This document shows, in pieces, positions 38,701 through 44,700 of a DNA stretch of 64,000 nt. The notes below the pieces were generated by a model, which saw nothing but the letters and a program-made list of their open reading frames with translations, was not told the DNA's origin and searched no databases. The position numbers and the translations under genes are program-made. The DNA is taken from assembly GCF_003255815.1 (NCBI RefSeq), contig NC_037669.1, positions 49,278,093 to 49,342,092 of the forward strand. Direction: 5' to 3'. Every line of letters starts with the position of its first letter. Within the stretch, counting starts at the first letter, position 1. Origin of the DNA: Theropithecus gelada. Lineage: Eukaryota; Chordata; Mammalia; Primates; Cercopithecidae.

Positions 38701-41700
38701 GTAGACTGGGGATAACACTCAGTTCATTCAACTTCGGGGGGATTAAAAGATATGTAAAGTGCTCTGCAAAGGGCCAACACAGAGAAAGTTCTCAAGCAAC
38801 AACCACAGTAGCTATGACATGACGGGGCAGCTCTGATGTCAGAGGGAAGGCTTCCTTGCCACTTCATGGCCCAACTCCAGAGTCGAAGAATGGAGGCCCA
38901 GGAAGGGGAAGGGACCACTCTCTCCCGGGGCTCCTGCCCTCCCGCTCCTGTCCCAGTACACGCCACGTGCCTTTGTTCATGGCAGCAACCAGGACATGGA
39001 ACCCAGCTGGTTTCCTTAATCTCCATGGAGACCGGGAGTCACAGGCGGGTGAAGCGGACTTTGCAGAGGGCGTTTCTGCAGGGCCCCAGGCAGCATGGCC
39101 CTTGATGAATGCCGCCAGGCCACCCCAGTCTTCCCTGCACTGAGTCCACTTTACAGATGGGGAAATGGAGGCTCCGAGAAGGGATAGGACTTTCCACAGC
39201 CAGGAAGGGGCAGAGGCAGGATTTGAATCTGGGAAGTTGGCCCCAGGGTCCTGCACTCACCTAGCACTGTGCGCCTGCCTGGCTGTGGAAGGCCTTACTG
39301 TGGGCATATCCAGGGCGCTGACAGATCCTCCACTCACCCTCCTGGGTGGACCATCATTCACCCTGACCATTGAACCCACATCTCTCATTTGCACACCCAA
39401 AGGGCCAGGGGCTCACTCCTTCCAGAGGCCAATGATCGCATTTTCAGACAAATGCAACTAGATGTTCCCTGCCTCCCCCGACTTCCTCAGGAGGCTGGGT
39501 CAGCCCCTACCCCCAGTGTGTGGCCTGGCCTCTGCAGATGCCCCAGCCAGCCTGAGTCACTGCTGTCACAATGGGCCCTGCCTGAATCTCTATGGCTCAG
39601 CCGGAGGGGGGAACTGCAGAATTCCCCGCCACAGAGAGCTCACAGCTCACCAGCCACCCGGAAGCGGACTCCTGCTTCTATCTGCGGATCCAGACCCCCA
39701 CTGCCCAGCTGTGTGAGCCAGGGCAAGTCACTTCCTCTCTCTGGGCCTCAGTTTCCCCTTCTGTAAGCTGGGGATGATGATGATGCACTGTCTGCCTGAC
39801 CAGGGGAGGGGCAGCCATGAGGTCAACCACGTAGGTGCTTGTAAAAGCCCTGCAGAGTGTGAGCTCGGCGGCGGTTTTTATTCACTCCAGGGAGCCCACA
39901 GGCCTCTTGCCCTCAACACAGTGCTGCACTGGACTCCTCAGCCCGGGCACTAGAGCCCACTCTCTCCATCTCAGCCTCTGTGCTGCGGCTGGGACAGCAC
40001 CCGACGCATCCTCACTGAGCCGGTGTCTCACTCACCCATGCCTGCCTTCAGGCCTTATTTGATGTCATCTCCTTCAAGGCCCGGACCCTCCCTCCTCTGA
40101 GCCATTTTTTTCTGTCCACTGAGGCCAATTTTTTCTGGTGTCTTTTCTCCCTCTTGATACTAATACCTGTGCCTGCCATTTCCTGGGCACTGCATGTGAG
40201 ATTTTATTTCATGTATTTATTTTTTATTATGGGCAGCTCCTAAGCCAGAGTAGGCTGAGAGAGCCACCCCTGAGATTTTAATCTACCCACATGCTAGGAG
40301 GGAGGCATAAGACCTGTTTTATAATGAGAAAGAATGAGGCCCACAGAGGGTAAATGACTGGCCCTGGCACTCACAGCTTATAGGCTGTATGCCCACGTAC
40401 ATACTGGGGGTCGAGATATTCTCAGGGCTGGGAGGGATGTCTCCTGGTCCAAGCCCTATCTGTGTCTCCAGGCCAGTCATCTCAGCCAACCCTCCTAGAA
40501 CCCCCTCTCCTAAATCCTGACAAGTGTCTCTGCTTGCACCCTTGGTCACTGGGAGCTCACTCCCAGCCCCCAGCCCAAACCCAAATGTAAAGCCCATCTT
40601 GGAAGCTCCCTCTCCCTCCGCCCCCACCTGGCATCTCAGCCCCTAAATTGGTGCAAAAAAATGCCTTCTTGACGACGTGCACCCACCCACCGCATGCCAG
40701 TTTAAAACTGCCTGATGTTTTTTTTTCCACCTTTACTATAAAAAGACACCTTGAAAATGCTGCACTGACATTTGCCTGTTGGTATGCCTTTTGTTTTAAA
40801 AATACAAATATTATGGTCATTCATAGGTTGGGGAGAAAGACTTGGGAAAGGAAGGTAGACTCAGCCTAACCCACCTTGCTGGGTGACCCTGTGCCTCAGT
40901 TTCCCCGACTAGTGGCACTCAACAACTTCCCAACTGGCTTGCACTCCAAACAGGCTGTGATTTGAGGAAAGGGATCCAAGCTCCACGAAATGGAGGCGAA
41001 TTTCTTCACTCCCTTTCTCTCAAAATATCTTAACTGCCCCAAATACGTTGAAAACAATCAGGGACAAAGTTGGGGACTTCTGAGGGCTGCAGGGACCGAG
41101 GTTCTCTATCTCTGGCCGCACACTTCAGCGGCTTCTCCCTTTGGGTTCTCAGGAAGAAGGCGAAGGGCAGAGGGCAAGTCCTGCCAGCTGGGAACCCAGA
41201 CTGTGGGAGGCCATCCTGACCCAGGCTCTGGAGTTGTGGGCGGCTCGAGGGATGCCTGCCAGGCCCCAGGGTTCTTCATGAGACCCTCAAGCAGGAGCGA
41301 GAGGCTGGGTTTCCAAAGGCCTGGATGAGCTGCCTCACTTGCAGGTCATTCGGCCCTGGGGTCCTGCCCCGCGTGTAGCCCCACCCAAGCCACCTAGTGC
41401 CAGTGCCAGAGAAATCTGGCCAGATGGGACCAGGAGATAAAAGGATTCTAGGCCCCTGGTGCTCCCCAGACTAAACTCATCCTCTTCCCCAGAGGTACCA
41501 CATCACATGCCCCATCCCATGGGCACCAACATTTATCCTGTTGCTGAGCCTGACTTTGGGCAACTTTCTGCTCCTCCATCCCATCACTCCCCACCGCTGG
41601 GGCTGCATCCCAGCCCCCAAATCTGTCCAGAGCTCACCTGCCACCCTCCAAGCCCTCAGCATTGCTGCAGACCAGGCCAGCCCTGTCTCCAGAGAACAAG

Positions 41701-44700
41701 GCCGGCCCCATCTCCCCACTGCCATCTGGCACCCACCACAGAGCCTGGCACACAGTAAGTGCTCAAGGTATATTTGTGACTGAGTGAAGGAATCCATTCC
41801 TGGGAGGCAGCTTCAGCCTCCCAACCCCTCTCCCTCCTCCATTGCTCCTTCTCACCCGCTACCTAGCGGCTTTCTAAAATAATATTTAGAAGAATTGCAG
41901 TCATTGCAAACAGGTGCCAGGTACATAAATGAGCTCATTTAATACCCCCAATAGCCCTCAGAGGCAGGTATTCATGAGCATTCCTCTTCTGCAGCAGGGA
42001 GACTCAAGTGCCTGCTGAGACCACGCCACTCCTCCGGCTAAAACCCTTCACAGCTCCCAGGCCTCCAGGAAAAAGTCCAGGCTCCCCAGGACAGTCTCCC
42101 CGGGCCTCCCTGGCCTTTGTGTCATGTGCTTCCCACTCTACTCACCGGGCCACGCAGACCCCCTCAAGCCCGCTTGCCCGTCCTACCTCTAGGCCTTCGC
42201 ACAGGCTGCTCCCTTAGCCTGGACCCCTTTCGTCTTCTCCGGCCTCACCTGGCTGCCTCCCGTTCCTCTGCCCCCTCCGCTGTCCTCCCTCCACCCTCAT
42301 TCTCCCTTTGCAGCACACATTGCCCTGTGTATAAGTGCCTGGTCACACATCCGTCCTCGGCTCACCTGCCCAGCCCATAAGAGTAGAAACAAAGTGAGTT
42401 GCCATTGGTTCCCCGGGGCACAGCATGGGGCTGGGCTCACAACAGAGTTAGTAAATGTCTATGGGGCTAGAAGTAGGAGATGGTGGGGTTTTCACGGCTG
42501 CAGAACAAGCCAGATTAGGTGACTGCTCTCCAGGACCAAGCAGAGACTGTGCTAATAATGTCCCCCAGACTAATAACAAGAAGAGCTGCCATCTGCTTAG
42601 TGCTTGCTGTGTACTGGGTACACTCAGCTGCATTTATCAATTCATTTAGTCCTTAAAACAATGCTGGCCGGGCGCGGTGGCTCACGCCTGTAATCCCAGC
42701 ACTTTGGGAGGCCGAGGCGGGCGGATCACAAGGTCAGGAGATCGAGACCATGGTGAAACCCCGTCTCTACTAAAAATAGAAAAAATTAGCCGGGCACAGT
42801 GGCGGGCGCCTGTAGTCCCAGCTACTCGGGAGGCTGAGGCAGGAGAATGGCGTGAACCCGGGAGGCGGAGCTTGCAGTGAGCCGAGATTGTGCCACAGCA
42901 CTCCAGCCTGGGCGACAGAGCAAGACTCCGTCTCAAAAAAAAAAAACAAACAAACAATGCTTTGGGATAAGGATTGCTTTTACTGTCCCCACTTCACAGA
43001 TGAAGAAACTGAGGCCCAGAGAGGTTAAGTTCCTTGGCCAAGGTCACACAGCTGGGAAGTGACAAAGTGGGACTTGAACCCAAGCAGCCTGATGCAAAGT
43101 CTAGGTTCTGAATCTGTCCCTGCGTAGCTGGCAACAGCCTGGAGCAAGAATAATCATCCCTCCCCCACCCCTGCCCATGCTAGAGGCCCAGAACGGGGAC
43201 CTTGAGCACCTCTGGGAGATACCACCAAGTGGCACTGGCCTGTGCCCACAGCGGGCACAGGGAAGAGGAGAAGGGTGTGGAAAACAGGGAGGGTGACCAA
43301 GGAAGGCCGCAGCTGGAATCTGTGGCCTTGGGGTGGGGAAGAGGCCCTTGGCCACTCTGTCCTGGGGCTGTGTCCCTGGAGAGGCCCTGTCCCCTTAGGT
43401 AGAGAAGCCCCAGCCCCCCTCAGCTGGGTGAGTCACTGCACCGAGGGACCAGACCGTGGGAACCAGAACAGTTCTTCTCAGAGGGGGAGGGAACCCTGGG
43501 CTGGCCTGAGGAATCCCACAGATCAGCTCACACCAAAGGGCCCGGACACAGGGCCTGAAACTACTGGAGGAAGGCCCTCAGCCCACAGGACACTTCTCTC
43601 CGTGCAGCGACTCCCCACTGAGACCCCCAGTGCCAAACACAGGTGCTTGGGAGATGAAGCTCTGCGGTGGAGATGGTGGATGAACCAACCATGGCACTGG
43701 GCAAGCAGCCCCGCCACCCATGGACTGTCTGCTCTGCTCACCCACTGTGACCTTTACTTTCAGGGTGGCCAGCCGGATGGTGGGCAGTCATGGGAGCCCG
43801 ACCTCGACCTCAGGAGAAGGAATCTGCATTTTCTCAAAGCCCCAGTGTTGGGCCCACCCACAGGAGAATGGTTAATCTCATGAAATTCTTGTCACAGCCA
43901 CGGAGAAGGGACAGGGTGGGGCCCCAAGGAAGGCTCGGGATCACCACGAGAAGGCTGAGTTCTGAATTTTGCTGATGGAGATGCAGCTTCCTAAGGGAAT
44001 GGCAGGCAGTGGAGCTGAAGCGGGCTCCCCAGACTCAGATGGGTGGAGGGTGTGGGAAAGGCCCCAGTGTCATTCTGGAGCCTCATTCCTCAAGGTGAAC
44101 CATGGGGATGAACTGACTCGGCTCCCAAAGCCAGTGTGAGGAGCAATCCCTTGCCATGAACTTCCTTTAGGGGAACCATACCAAGTCCCCTCCCACACCC
44201 TTGTCATGTCAACACACATGCTGATCCCCTCAACCTGGCCTGCCTTACTACTGTCCAACCCAGCCTCAGACACCTGGGCCCCATACCCGCCTGGACTCCT
44301 CCTCATTCCCCACTGAGCCCCACGGCCGTCTCCTGCCCCCAAAACACCCCTGTTCACATCCCTCCATCCTCCTGGCCCTGGCATCTGCCCACCCCAGCTG
44401 CCTGGGACTCCCCCAAAACACACACACTCTAAGATCCAAGTCCAGAAGGCAGCAAAGGCTGGACATTTAAAACATAGATGCCGAGGCCAGACAGGCTGGA
44501 TTCAAATCCACCTCTGCTAGTGCCCAACTGTGTGATCCTCAGCAAGTTACTTAATCTCTCTGCACCTGTTTCTTCATCTGTAAAATGTGATGAGAATAGA
44601 GGCTACCTGAGAGGGTTGTTCTGAGAACTGGGAATTGTGACATATGATGCCCCTGGCTGGCACTCCACAAGTGCTTTTGTTTACCCCAGACTCCCACACC

